DNA of 64,000 bases from Mesorhabditis belari (GCA_958450365.1 CAUEEP010000022.1:1-64000), one strand, 5' to 3'; positions 25,247 through 36,636 are shown, numbered from the stretch's first letter. The notes: generated by a model not told the origin, from the letters alone. Made by a program: numbers and translations.

Positions 25247-25850
25247 CCAAAATTCTTTCACTCAAATTGTTTTTCCGGGTTTGAAAAATTGTTTACAAAT
25301 TGTACACAATATTTTAATCCATCCGTTTTTCGTTTACAACCAATCTTTTTATTCAATATTGGCAAAAATACAAAAATAACTGAAATCTAGTTTCTTTGTG
25401 GTGTGTTTTTGTCTTTTTTCGATCGTTAACTCTTGCGCTAACACGTGTTCGATGGAAAATTTCGATGAAATGGTAAACATTGATGTTTTTTTAGCGAAAT
25501 TTCAATGAACTTTGCTTTTCCATCGCTTTTTGATCGCTTTTTGATTGGTTACAAATATTGGTTACAATTTTATTTAATCTCTTTGTTTATCATGATTACT
25601 GTAAACGTTGGATGATGTTTTTTTCTGTTTTGTTTTGACATTCAAATCTGTTTTGACATTCAAGAGCTCTTTTGAGCTTTTGACAGCTCCAGATTTAGTC
25701 TCAATTCTCTTTGACAGATAATTTCATATCTATCCCATTCATTAATAGTGATTCTTTCACCTTTTTCTAAAGTTTTTTCAACTTTTCCGTAAACTCCAGT
25801 AATCTTTTCTTTAATTGCTTAGATAGAAAAGTAGAAAGATTGAATAAAAA

Positions 25851-26005
25851 CTAAAGAAAAGGATATTTATGGGCTACAGGAGTATTGTCGTTTTTCCAAC
25901 CATTCCAACCAAGCATTGCAACTGCACAAATGGATGTTAGAATGGACGGTGTACCTGTCGAAAAGCCAGCGTCCTCTGTAATAGCCGATGTCACCATAGC
26001 AATTC
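25851..26005 (-). other. Possible terminal exon of an unrecognised gene
   Basis: After an acceptor-like CAG at 26008-26006 the minus strand reads 50 codons, including ATGGTGACATCGGC (MVTSA) and a hydrophobic stretch SICAVAMLGW, to a stop at 25851. A related but decayed sequence occurs on the minus strand near 34545-34620, with the same CAG and MVTS. No upstream exon found; a maT fragment lies beside it. Family unknown. Confidence 0.3.
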
Positions 26006-26269
26006 CTGCTTGAACAAGGGATAATTTTGTAAACCTTTGTTAATCTTTTGGCTTGTTAAGTTTTTTATTGTTATTGTTGTTATGTTTGTCGTTATTGTTT
26101 AACTTTAGATAATTTGTTAACATGTTTTCGTTTACAGGGTCCGAGAAAAGTATTATCGTTTTTCCAACCATCATATCTTTTTTCAAAATTGAGCTTTTAA
26201 CATATTCATTGAAAAAATAGCAGATAAATAACCAAAAATTCAAATTTATAACAAGTGTTCGAAACTTGG

Positions 26270-26573
26270 ATCCCTTGGCTTTGATACCGGCTTTCAGACG
26301 CGGGATCACTGAGCCGACGGTGGCACGGAGGTAGCTGGTATCAATATCGTTCCAGGCAGCGATCAATTCCCTCTCGAGCTCACCAAGATTTGCGATTTTC
26401 TTATGTCTCAAACGTTCCTCTAAGAAGCCCCATACTGAAAAATCCAAAGGATTGAGGTCCGGCGAGTTGCTGGGCCAGTCTTCTTTCGTGAAATAAGAGG
26501 GCAATTCGCGCCAAATCAGCTCCATTGTGGTTTTCGCTCCATGGGCCGGGGCCCAGTCTCGCTGGAAAGTCAT
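26270..26573 (-). pseudogene. maT-like (DD37D) transposase C-terminal fragment
   Basis: The minus strand encodes RDWAPAHGAKTT and WPSNSPDLNPLDFSVWGFLE; 37 residues separate the two Asp, which fits the DD37D group of the Tc1/mariner superfamily. The N-terminal two thirds are absent and the frame runs on into AT-rich sequence below 26270. A terminal-like AGTATTATCGTTTTTCC at about 26150 recurs at about 25882. Confidence 0.75.
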
Positions 26574-27398
26574 GTTAGGGTTTCTTCGACTCCAGGGGAT
26601 GTATACCCTGAATCAATATGGATTTTTACCTCATTTTACATAAGCAAAAATTTACATTTACAACTTTAACTGGCATCATGGTGGCATCATGGTCATCATC
26701 ATCCCCAAAAAACTCAATTTTACTCTTTTTATGCTGCATTGAAGTTATTCAATTGTAATTTTTGATGTTGGAAAACGAGGGGAAATCTCCGTACCACCAA
26801 TTTTGAGATAGAGAAGATAGTGGAAGTACATATAACCGAAGAATATTCAAATTTCTTTACAGAAATGGTCAGTCAAAAAAGAAAGCATAAAATGGAAAAT
26901 TTCTGTATGTAAAGTGCGTGGTGGGGGGGCAAAACCCTAATAGATGCCTGTGGGGGAAGCCAATAAGAACAAAAAGAAGATTATGGTAGTTTTTGATAGT
27001 TGACATGCTTAGAAAACGCAGAATTAGAGAGGGATACACTTCAGGACAAGATCTGCACGATATCTATTTGAGAATGAAATCCAAGACACGGGTTTATCAT
27101 TAAAATCTTATAGTGAGGCTGGGCCAGGCCTCAGCAGGATTGGCAAAGGAACAAAGCCAAAGGTAACAATAAGCCACGCCAAAGTCATGGCTTTCAATTG
27201 ATTTGGCTTGGCTTGGCTTAGGCCAAAAACTTTTCTTTAACCTTTTTTTGCTGTTTTTGGATTTTGTCACTGTTAGCTTCTGTTAAATAGTTTTATTAAT
27301 TTTTAAAACATCGACAAATAAACAAAGAACAAAGAACTAAAGGTACAAATGGATTTATGTTACAGATTTCTTCACATTAGACATTAGACAATCGACTC
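26574..27398. other. Intergenic region between the maT fragment and TSP1 gene C
   Basis: No gene recognised. Bases 26575-26939 may be a small element with TTAGGGTTT and AAACCCTAA ends, but the inverted match is only about ten bases. Confidence 0.3.
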
Positions 27399-28914
27399 TC
27401 ACATCGTGCACGTTGGTGGCACATAATCATCTGATGAGGTCACATTGCCGCACACGCTTTTTTTCAGATCATTGTTTGCCCACTGAATTGTCGAATTGTT
27501 GTTGATTCACAAGTATCGACTAGAGCCAAGGTTACGCCTTGATTCGTTTTCGAAAACGTGTCAGCTTTTGAAAGCTATCGTACTCTTGTCACCCAGAATT
27601 GTTCCAGAGGAAGCTTAGGCAACCATTTGACTACCAGTTTGATCTGGTTGGAAGTTTGACCTAATTTTACTAGATCTGAACCAGATCTGGGCCTGGCTTT
27701 TGGCCAGCTTTGGCTTGGCTTGACTGGTTTGGCTTTTGGCCAGCTTTGGCTTGGCTTGACTGGTTTGCCTTTTGGCCAGCTTTGGCTTGGCTTGACTGGT
27801 TTGCCTTTTGGCCAGCTTTGGCTTGGCTTGACTGGTTTGGCTTTTGGCCAGCTTTGGCTTGGCTTGACTGGTTTGGCTTTTGGCCAGCTTTGGTTTGGCT
27901 TGACTCGGTTTAGGCTAGCTTGACTTTTTCTAGAACCTCGGAACACTCTTGTACTTTGTATATCTTACAGTAGCCCTTGCAAAGACCAAAATTGGACAAA
28001 AATAAAGCTAAGAATACGGTAGTTTTTAAAAGTTGACAGATTTTTGGAAATATTTTGATCAAAAACCAAGCCGCTTGCCAAACCTTTGTGTAAGGGGACA
28101 TGCATTGTTGGTCGATCGTTCCGAGACAAAGCGGGGACACCGGGCAAGCGATCGTTCGACTCGTGTTTGCGCTGGAAATGTTCGCCTTTTGGTAACTTTT
28201 TGGTAGTCATTGAAAATTGGGCGACTTTTAAAACTCACGCATCACACGGACATCCCGCCGACGCTGATGTGCACGTTCTCGTTTGAGTCACTGTCCCAAA
28301 TAAGCCACAAGTCGCCGAGCAACTCCCGGAATCGCTCCAATCCGACCAAATGCCTGAAATTATATGGAAATTGATCGATCTTCAGATGAGCTTTTCAATT
28401 AAAAAGAATTACCATTCGGTGGACAGGATGTGCAAGCGGGTAGTGTCTGGCTGTGAATGACAAGAGCTGAAAAAAGTAAGTAGCTATTATCTCAAACAAA
28501 ATCCAATCCTTAAAGATACTTGCCATATCTACAGTAAGCTAAAATAGAAAAGATTAAGTAGAAAATCTAATAGCTAACTTTTTCTTGACTACAATGCTTT
28601 CTAATTGAATTGCTTAATGCTTTTTGCTGAGTAATCCCATTGCTTTTTCGCTAAACACAATAAAATGAAAGCTTTTTAAACTCTTAAGGAATAAAGCAAC
28701 AATATTCAAGGGTTACGGTAGTTTTTGAGAAGAGAAAAATAGGATTACTGTAGTTTTTTCTCTAAGTACCTTTTAGAAAATGGTTTAATTAATTGTGGCT
28801 CTACTTTCTTTGCTTAAAAGTGTCTCTACTTTCTTTCTAAAGTTCTAAGAATAAAAATCAATATTGAAATTACAAACCATTGATTGAAAAGAAAGCCAAA
28901 AATCTCAGCATCAT
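27399..28914 (-). CDS. Secreted TSP1 protein, short paralog C, 125 aa
   Basis: Third member of the tandem family. Exons on the minus strand: 28914-28878, 28466-28413, 28353-28239, 28171-28084, 27482-27399; the first four match A and B in phase and almost in length. Signal peptide core MMLRFLAFFSIN followed by ALVIHSQ, then PACTSCPPNG, TSP1 repeat (IWSDW, CSATCGLFGT, TQTRTC, GCPCD), SRTIACPVSPLC and WANND...VCGNVT. At the point where A and B splice (ATG then two more residues), C reads ATG TGA, so the frame stops and the C6-like half is missing; I found no C6 exons downstream. It could be a functional TSP1-only protein or the remains of a full-length gene. An alternative donor (GTGAGA) two bases earlier has no visible partner exon. 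Confidence 0.78.
27690..27905. repeat. 36-bp tandem repeat in TSP1 gene C intron
   Basis: Six copies of a 36-base unit containing GGCTTGGCTTGACTGGTTT and TTTTGGCCAGC. Long frames on both strands result from the unit length. Confidence 0.93.
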
Positions 28915-29004
28915 TATCACAATAGAGAAAGCTAAAAAAAAGCTTTTTTCAAACTCGATTTTGCTCTTTACTTTAAAGCGCGCCCTCGCTACCGTACTAC
29001 CTGG

Positions 29005-29010
29005 TATATA
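29005..29010 (-). promoter_or_regulatory. TATA-like element of TSP1 gene C
   Basis: TATATA about 91 bases upstream of the gene C start codon, comparable in position to the element of gene B. Confidence 0.35.
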
Positions 29011-29362
29011 AAGCTTTCTCATTCATTGTTTTTAGCTTAACAATACAGACTTTCCCTTGTAAATAAAATTACTATTCTTACACAACTCGAAAGATCTGAT
29101 TTCCGTGGTTTTTTTTTTGTTAAATTACTCTGTAAACATCCGATACTTGAACTGGCTTTCAAATTGAATTTTTTTAAGATTTAGATTTACAAGGGAAAGT
29201 CAACTGGCTGAGCCGGTCAAATGCTATCGAGCTATGCCATTCCATGCAGAATTTTATGCTGATTCCAAATCTGTATTCTGTTTTTGCTAAATGACAATCT
29301 GTCAGAAGTTAAGCTAAGCTTAATTAAGACATAACGTTCTATCCTGGCTGCAATGGGATAGT

Positions 29363-29435
29363 GTCGATGTAGCTCATTGATAGAGCGTTCCCCTAGCAAG
29401 CCAGAGGTCGCGAGTTCGAATTCCGGTGCCGACCA
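29363..29435 (+). tRNA. tRNA-like sequence, Ala(AGC)-type loop
   Basis: GTCGATGTAGCTCATTGATA gives an acceptor strand plus a good A-box and D-arm; the presumed anticodon loop is CTAGCAA (anticodon AGC); GAGTTCGAATTCC is the B-box; TGCCGAC then CCA closes the acceptor stem with one mismatch. The anticodon and T stems are badly paired, so a pseudogene is more likely than a working gene. Inverted blocks at 29045-29070 and 29186-29206 lie just upstream. Confidence 0.5.
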
Positions 29436-30016
29436 TATTTTGTATTCCCCGTCTAAACCCATAAAAAGACCCGCGTGTCCAACTGGGCGGGGGTACGGTA
29501 GTGAGAGTGCGCTTTAAAGTGGAGAGCAAAATTGCATTCGGAAAAAGTTGAAAAGTGAAAGCTCTTGCCATTGATTGAAATCTTTTGGTCTTTATAAACT
29601 CTCGGGAATTCTCTTTTACATTTTCAGTGGATTGAAATCCACCAAAATCCACCGAAATCCATCGAAATCCGCCTATTTTCTGAATTCCGATGGTCAAAAG
29701 CCGTGTTTGGTGAGTTGTTCTCCCAATCAGTGATCAAAGCTCAGTTTTTTTTTCCTGGAAAATTCCATTGTATCGTTGCTCGTGAGATTCAAATATTTGG
29801 GTGAAACGTGGCAGTTGATCAGCATGTTTTGTGAACTTGAATTGAATGCAAAAAGTGGTGCTTGTGGAGAGATCATGCAGTATTCGAAGAATACAAAAAG
29901 TACAGCTCGATTTGGACTGAATTTTCTTGAGCTCGACTTCAGCCTTAGTCAATAGAACAAAGGAATCAACAAGGGAACAAAGGAAAGAAAAAAAGAAAAG
30001 GTAAAAGGCTTTTGCT

Positions 30017-30086
30017 TGGTCGGAGATCGAACCAGAGTTAACTGAGATTGAATCAAATTTTTTTGCCCACTTGGCCACGGGGAGAC
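30017..30086 (-). tRNA. tRNA-like sequence (Ser/Leu-like D-arm)
   Basis: The minus strand shows CCCCGTGGCCAAGTGGGC, resembling a class II D-arm, and CTCTGGTTCGATCTCC, a B-box. An A-run replaces much of the anticodon arm. Degenerate. Confidence 0.4.
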
Positions 30087-30608
30087 TTTTGGTTTGCCGT
30101 TTTTAAGGGCTTTATTCCTGAAATAGGTTTAAGGGCTTTATTCCGAAATCGAAAAATCGTCTAAAATATCTAAAATTGTGTGATTGCCAAAAAACTATTG
30201 CTCATTCGCAAAACCGATTTTCACCATCGTTTCCATTTTGTCGATAATCGTTTTGTCTTGATTTTCAAGTCAAAATCCCACCGCCAGATCTGGTCAATTC
30301 TCTTGTAAACATAAATCCACAAAAATCTGGCTTGTCCTGCAAGTTTATCAATATTTGAATTGCATTAAACATCACTCAATTCAAAATGAGGTTCAAAATT
30401 AAGTTCACAGTGTTTTATAGAATAAATGCAATACAATACGCAAAAGTATTCAATTGAAATCGGATTTGCACCAAAAATTTGTTGTTTCGATGCACTCTCG
30501 AAGTGTACTTGTGTTGAAGTTAAAGATCGGTTCAAATTGTTCAAACAAAACCAAATTGTTCACCTTTTTTGGACCTTTTCATAAGTTTCTTTTAAAAAAT
30601 GGAATAGT
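30087..30608. other. Intergenic, nothing recognised
   Basis: AT-rich sequence without exons, tandem repeats or clear elements. Confidence 0.35.
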
Positions 30609-31113
30609 TTGCATAAAAAACTCGGCTCTTGCATAGTTTTCGGGTATTTTTAAAGAATCCCAGTATTTTGAAAAAAATTGGATATTTTTAACGGATCGTC
30701 ACGCTTTGAAGGCCTATAAATTTATCCAGAGACAATATTATTGCTATCTTTTTATATCATTGTACAGAGAACATTTCAGGCTTTCAAATGATATCAAATA
30801 GAACTTGATTGGCTAATCCAGTCCAAGAAAATCAGAGCCACGCAATGATGCAAAGCTCTTTCCAACTCGGGTGTCGTGTCGCCTGGTTTGCATGTGAATG
30901 AAAAATCTAATCAAGCTCTATTTGGTATCATTTGAAAGCCTGAAATGTTCTCTGTACAATGATATAAAAAGATGGCAATAATATTGTCTCTGGATAAAGT
31001 TATAGGCCTTTAAAGTGCGATGGTCCGTTGAAGATATCCTGTTTTTTTCAAAATACCGGGATTCTTCCAAAATACCCGAAAACTATGCAAGAGTCAAAAA
31101 CTCCATAGTTGAC
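30609..31113. mobile_element. Foldback element upstream of the sulfotransferase
   Basis: About 200-base arms are inverted copies (TCAGGCTTTCAAATGATATC pairs with the block near 30935); the outer ends include GCATAGTTTTCGGGTATTTT and its inverse. The centre near 30860 is unique. Confidence 0.75.
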
Positions 31114-31304
31114 AAAAAGCTATCTATTTTTATTGTTTTTTTCGAGCGCTTTAATTTCAAAATACTACATTTGCCTCTTTTTCCATTCACTGCGAAAAGC
31201 ACTCAAAATCGGTAACGAAAATCGCCTCTCGTTCACATTTCCCATCATCGATTTTTGCCTCGATTCATTTCCGTGCTACTGAATTCAAAACTTATTTTTT
31301 TCTA

Positions 31305-34300
31305 ATGCGACGTATTTTTCTATTTAACCTATGCATATTTCTATATATTTTAATGTTATTTTATTTGATAGATTTGATGAATTTTGATGAAAATGAAACG
31401 AATCCATCTTTGTTACCAAAAATTCCATTCAGACACGGTTTTATGGAACTTGAAAACTTAGTTAGTTCAATGTTTGAAGTTAAAGCTAATGTAGTAAAGG
31501 TTGTAAGGTTGCTTTTAAAGTCTAAAACGTATTCTAAAGCTATTGTCTTCAAGCAATTGACTTTTGCTATTAACTATTGAGTTATTAACTAACTATTGAC
31601 CTTTCCCCAAGACCTATTGACCTTATTGCCTTTTGATCTGATTTTGTAAAGATTAAAACCTAATAGTAAAGCAAGATTACGATAAATTTGCTGTTAACTC
31701 AGTTTCAGAAAACATTTTCTCTTTTCAGAATCTCAACAAGATGAGCCTTTTCTATTGCCGGATTCCGAAAAACGCGTCCACTTTGATGCGCATTATTTTA
31801 TGTGATCTTTTTCGCTATTTCAAGAAGATTCCATTTGTTGAGAAGTGGACGAAATATGAGGAGATCAGGTCATTTTCCAGCTTCAACATCTTGATTTTTG
31901 CATCAGACATAAAATACTCTCACTGATTGAAAGTTTTACTGTTAATGAGGACAAGATACGCTTAACCAAGGCTACAACTTCATTAAGCTTCTTAACTAAC
32001 CAAGGCTGCAACTGCATTAAGCTTCTTAAATAATCAAGGCTGCAACTTCATTAAGCTTCTTTACTAACCAAGGCTTAACTCCATTAAGCTTCTAAACTAA
32101 CCAAGGCTGCAACTTCATTTTCTATCAGAATTTTAAGTAAAATCGAGCTGATGTCGTAGCCGATTGAAACATAAAACGGGGAAAGCCAAAAAACCGCAAA
32201 ATTTTTTCCCGCAACGGGGCATTGTCGCAACTTTCTATAACTCGACATAACTCGATAACTTATAGTCAGATTTTTATGTTTTTGATACTAATTTTTTCCA
32301 CTTGATAAGAGCAACAAAATGATACTAAAAACATAGAAATCTAACCACGGGTTTTCAAGATATTTGTCAAGATATCAAAACTTGCGGAAAAAATTTTGGA
32401 GTGTCCCATAAAACGCTCTTACATATGCTCTTACATAAAACGTTTCCAGTCGCGGAGGTCAAAACCTAAAAATTATTAGGTTGTTCGGATATAAACGAGC
32501 ATTTGCACTGCTTAACTTGTGAGGAAGCCATTTCCCGCATCTGATCGTCTTTCCAATGGCGTGGAGATGCTCATCAATAGTAGAATTTGAACATAGAAAC
32601 TGTTGAGCAAGTTCACGCGTCGTTTGACATGGATCCCATTCGATTGCAGCCCTCAAAATATCGTTGTCTACTGTTTGAGGTAGACAACGATATTCTTGAC
32701 GAGAGCGTTCATCATCCTCGAGACTTTCATCACCATTCAGAAAGCGTTGGAACCAGGCTCGGCATCGGCTTTCAAACAATACATCATTCCCAAATGCTTT
32801 GACCAAATCTCGATGGGATTCCGCGACTGTTTTGTCCAATTTGAAATCGTAAAGTAGGCAGACGCGAACTTGATGTTTGAAATCGGTCATCTAAAGCAAG
32901 AAAAAAATCTTAAAAATAAGAAATGATCCGTTTAAAAAGATTCCAAATATGCACAAGATAAGGTACTTTCCTAGAGCACTCGGTTCTATAGCTTGTTCTG
33001 CAGTAAAATTGTTTCCGTGAAAAAGAAGAGTTGAGCGCATTTTGTGTTGAGATTTTGAGCAAACTGGGGTTAAGATTACGATAGTTCCAAAAAGTCGATA
33101 AATTCTAGAATACCGTATTTTCTGTAATATTGGGTTGGTGAATTGAAAACTGCGGGACTTTGAACTAAAATTTATTGAACATAAAACCATAAATTGATTC
33201 CAAATAATTTCCATTATTATTGACGATTTCTGCTCATTTTACAGGCAATTTGCGGATTCCTCTTTCGTAGTAGGATTTTGGTTTGTGTGTGAGGCAAGTG
33301 TGGGGACTCAAAAATCGAGATGTCCCAGTTTGAGCACTTTCTTCAAAAGAAACCCATTTTGGTGTCAATAGAAAAGTTGTAGAGAATCAAAAATTAGGCT
33401 TATAGCCAAATTTCCAAAAAGATACACTTAGTAGTTTCGCTTAAAATGCAAGTTTTGTGAAAATTCATAAATTTGGCATTTCTTGAAAACCAGTTTTTGA
33501 ATCGTTCTGAAAATTTGGATATAAGCTTGATTTTTGATTCTCTACAACTTTTCCATTGACACCAAAATGGGTTTCTTTTGAAGAAAGTGCTCAAACTGGC
33601 ACTTATGACAATAGTCGGTGGTTTTCAATTCACCAACCCAATAGATTGAGATTAGCCTTGATTTGCGGAGAAGTCACTGTCCAATTATTCGGAAACGGTC
33701 AGTAGATATTGGAGAGGAGAGAGGCAAGGGGGTTATGTAAAAGTCCTGCGCCAGACGACGAGCGATTACGCCGCCGCACAAAGAGCACACCGAGCACACA
33801 AATTTTAAGTCAAACTACTAAGTGTATCTTTTCGGAAATTTGGATATAAGCTTGATTTTTGATTCTCTACAACTTTTCCATTGACACCAAAATGGGTTTC
33901 TTTTGAAGAAAGTGCTCAAACTGTCACATATGAAAATAGCCGGCAGTTTTCAATTCACCAACCCAATATTTGAAATCGGTCATCTAAAGCAAGAAAAAAG
34001 ATCTTAAAAATAAGAAATTATCCGTTTAAAAAGATTCCAAATATGCACAAGATAACGTACTTTTAAATATAGAAAGACATATTTTAAAAGCTTTCCTCAC
34101 AACAATAAATTTAGTAACGCTTGTTTATATCCGAACAACCTAATATATATGTCATAGCCGATTAAGATTGAAAAACTTACGCTAGTCAAAACTTAACCGG
34201 CTAGCCGATTAAGATTAAAACATATAACACTCTTAAATATGCAAATTAGACCTCAAATACTAATTAGTCAAATGCAAATTGATTTAATAAAGTGAAGTTT

Positions 34301-36149
34301 AGCTAATTTAATCATTCTTTTTAAAGCCATCACCGGTTTTAACTGTGTTCTTAGTTCTGCTAGTGTTCCCGTTTATCTTCTTTTTGTTTTCTCAATTTGC
34401 TTGCTGCTTGTGCACTTGCTTTATCTTCGCACAATCTTGTAGCAAAAAAGTGACATCTAATTTAGAAACTTTTCCTGTTTCTAAGCAATAAGTTCACAAA
34501 TTTGGTTGATCCCTTTATATGCAAGGATTTATTTTTTTAATATGTTTAAAAGCCAACGTTCAATGCAACAGTCGATGTCACCATAACAAAAACTGCACGA
34601 ATAAGTCAAATTTTGGTTTATTAGTTGCATTTTGTTTGATTCGAGTGGTTTGTTTGCATTTAATATTTATTTTTTGTTCTTCTTCTTTGTTCTGTTCATT
34701 TTCAAATCCTGATAAACTTTAGAAAGAGAAAAAGCCAAAATTACAAGCATTTCATCTAAAAAAGAAAATCTAAAGGAAGCAATTAGTATTTGAGGTTTAA
34801 TTTGCATATTTCAAGTGTTGTTTCAATCGATCAGATGTTTCAATCTTAATCGAAGATGTGCAGTGTCGTGCGAGAATACCGATAGGGGCAATGATTATTA
34901 GATATTTATTCAGAATCTAGCAAGAAAATACAATAGAATAGAATCGTTGGTTCAGTGTTCCATAGAAATACAAAAGGAATACGAAAGGAATATACGGAAA
35001 GAATATGAAAAGTACCAATGTAAAGTGGGCTCCGTCCCTTTGTCTTAAAAGCAATCTTTCAGAGGCGGGACAAGAAGATCAGACATTCAAATCAAAACAT
35101 TAAATAAGATTTCACAGAAAAGAACCACTTTTCTGCACAGAAGAGATGTTTCAATCTTAATCGATAAGATGCTTCAATCTTAATCGATGAGATGCTTCAA
35201 AATCTTAATCGATAAGATGCTTCAATCTTAATCCAAAAGATGCTTCAATCTTAATTGATAAGATGCTTCAATCTTAATCGACTCCTGTACTTACAGCTCC
35301 ACCAAGAAGATCTCTTCTTTAAAAGTTTTAGAAAACCATAAAATCAACTTTCATTTCAGCAAATGTCAAAAAGCAAATTGGTACGAGTCCGAGGTGTTAC
35401 AAGAAGATTTCTGGTATACAAGCAAGAAAACTCAGAAATTCGCCGTGATTCGCCATCCGATTGAGCGCTTCCTCTCACTCTATGGCCACTTTTGCGAGTT
35501 TTCCTCAAAAAGAGATCACTGGGTAAAGCAAATTACAGACAAAAGTCAATATGCGGCACAAAAGACATTCATCAATTCGTTCGGGGTCTCTATTTTTTGT
35601 TTAAAAACACCACTACCAAGCCAGAGTATCGTTTGAAGATGAACAAAGTGCATGAAGAGATTGTATTCTATCATGCTCAGCCACAAACATGGTAGCTACT
35701 TTCTCAAAAGTCTAACTAAAATTAACTCTGTAGCAAGTTAACTCTGTAGCACAAAGTTAGTTTCAGGTTTTGCACCATTAAAGCCGAGTTCAACGAATAT
35801 CAATTTGTGCATCATAGCGAAGAGCGAATGTCGATGAAAAACGAGCTTGAAGCGATTTTTGTGAAAGCTCAGGTGCCGGAATTCTTCCGGAATCGGGTAA
35901 GAGTTGATTTGTTTCAATGACTCGCCGGTGTTTCTGAGATATAATGCACCTATGACACGCGTAACCTCAATAAAAAAGTAAATCCTAATTTAGACTCTAT
36001 CCCACTTGTTCTACTCACGCACTGGCAACACAAATGAGCGAAATGAACATCGAGAAAGCTTGAAAAACTCTCTACTACAAAATTCCGAATCTATCGCATA
36101 CTTGCACGCAATATATTATTTAGATTTTGAACTTTTCGGGTATAAATGA
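31305..36149 (+). CDS. Carbohydrate sulfotransferase (type II membrane), with a frame break
   Basis: Predicted Golgi enzyme that transfers sulfate from PAPS to a glycan. Exons: 31305-31499 (or 31502), 31729-31868, 35360-35691, 35767-35896, 35994-36149. Exon 1 begins MRRIFLFNLCIFLYILMLFY, a signal anchor. Exon 2 has YCRIPKNASTLM, the 5'-phosphosulfate-binding motif. Exon 3 has FAVIRHPIERFLSLY, the 3'-phosphate-binding motif; exon 4 starts TWFCTIKAEF; exon 5 ends YLHAIYYLDFELFGYK. This fits the Sulfotransfer_2 family expanded in nematodes. Exon 3 is 332 bases, one off the length its flanking phases need: the frame of HFCEFSSKRDHW gives way near 35520-35550 to another frame with CGTKDIHQFVRGLYF. 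Either a pseudogene, a sequence error or an unrecognised micro-intron. Intron 2 (3.5 kb) is filled with transposons. AATAAA follows at 36260. Confidence 0.78.
31965..32120. repeat. About 31-33-bp tandem repeat in sulfotransferase intron 2
   Basis: Four units containing CATTAAGCTTCTTAACTAAC and CAAGGCTGCAACT. Confidence 0.85.
32459..32890 (-). pseudogene. Mariner transposase N-terminal remnant, copy 1
   Basis: The frame encodes the mariner helix-turn-helix region (VCLLYDFKLDKTVAESHRD, CRAWFQRF, TTRELAQQF, HAIGK) but ends before any catalytic Asp. Near-identical copies at 58992-59423 and, shorter and broken, 58446-58915. Confidence 0.85.
33130..33964. mobile_element. Foldback element with TTGGGTTGGTGAATTGAAAA ends, copy 2
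   Basis: TA-flanked, with mirrored arms as in 14812-15673. Includes the same hitch-hiking block (GCGCCAGACGACGAGCGATT) in inverted order, between a third internal end and the right arm. Inserted into the mariner relic. Confidence 0.8.
35140..35285. repeat. 23-bp tandem repeat before sulfotransferase exon 3
   Basis: Six or seven units of GATGCTTCAATCTTAATCGA plus three bases. The same core, ATCTTAATCG, also occurs at 34830-34855. Confidence 0.88.
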
Positions 36150-36259
36150 TGCTCGTGCATTGAAACTAACATATTAAATCTTCAGTTCATAGAAAACGTA
36201 CAAAATGAAAGTAAACCAGCAATCGCATTCTGCCACTTTATTCGAAAGAAATCGGATAC

Positions 36260-36265
36260 AATAAA
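36260..36265 (+). promoter_or_regulatory. Polyadenylation signal of the sulfotransferase
   Basis: AATAAA 111 bases after the stop codon on the coding strand. Confidence 0.5.
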
Positions 36266-36636
36266 ACTAGAACGTATCAAAATGAAAAATCGATTTTGTT
36301 TCAAATTCGAGTTCAATAACGCATTGATTACGCATTGACGCATTGATTTTCTCGCTCTCCTTAACCGGCGGCTTATCCACGATTGAACTTTGCACAAAGA
36401 TTGGTGATCATGATCATCTAATCCCTTTTCTAATCGCTTTCTCAACGAAATTCGCCTAACTGGGCCCTCCGACTAACTAAAGTTAAGCACAATGATATTT
36501 TATTTTAAGCACAATGATAAGTTGAAACTAAATTTGCTGTTAGAACTAAGAAGAGCTAATATTTGAAAAGCATAGAAAATCTACCATGAATTATGGCAAT
36601 CAATTAAATCTTTTTTACCAAAAAAACAATACTCAC

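Larger units (their letters stand above)
32437..34270. mobile_element. Composite mariner-derived repeat with a nested foldback element
   Basis: The left end TTAGGTTGTTCGGATATAAA near 32477 and its complement near 34120-34144 bracket a deleted mariner. Bases 32876-32930 are repeated at 33967-34020 on the far side of the insertion. Sequence outside the mariner ends (GTCGCGGAGGTCAAAACC on the left, GCCGATTAAGATT on the right) is also shared with 58974-59720, so the duplicated unit is larger than the mariner. Confidence 0.7.

Noticed and set aside
27575..27946. Open frames with KPSQSWPKAK-type and WLDWFAFWPA-type repeats
   Set aside because: Both derive from the same 36-bp tandem repeat.
29363..29435. 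Functional tRNA-Ala
   Set aside because: A- and B-boxes are good but anticodon and T stems do not pair, so it is kept only as tRNA-like.
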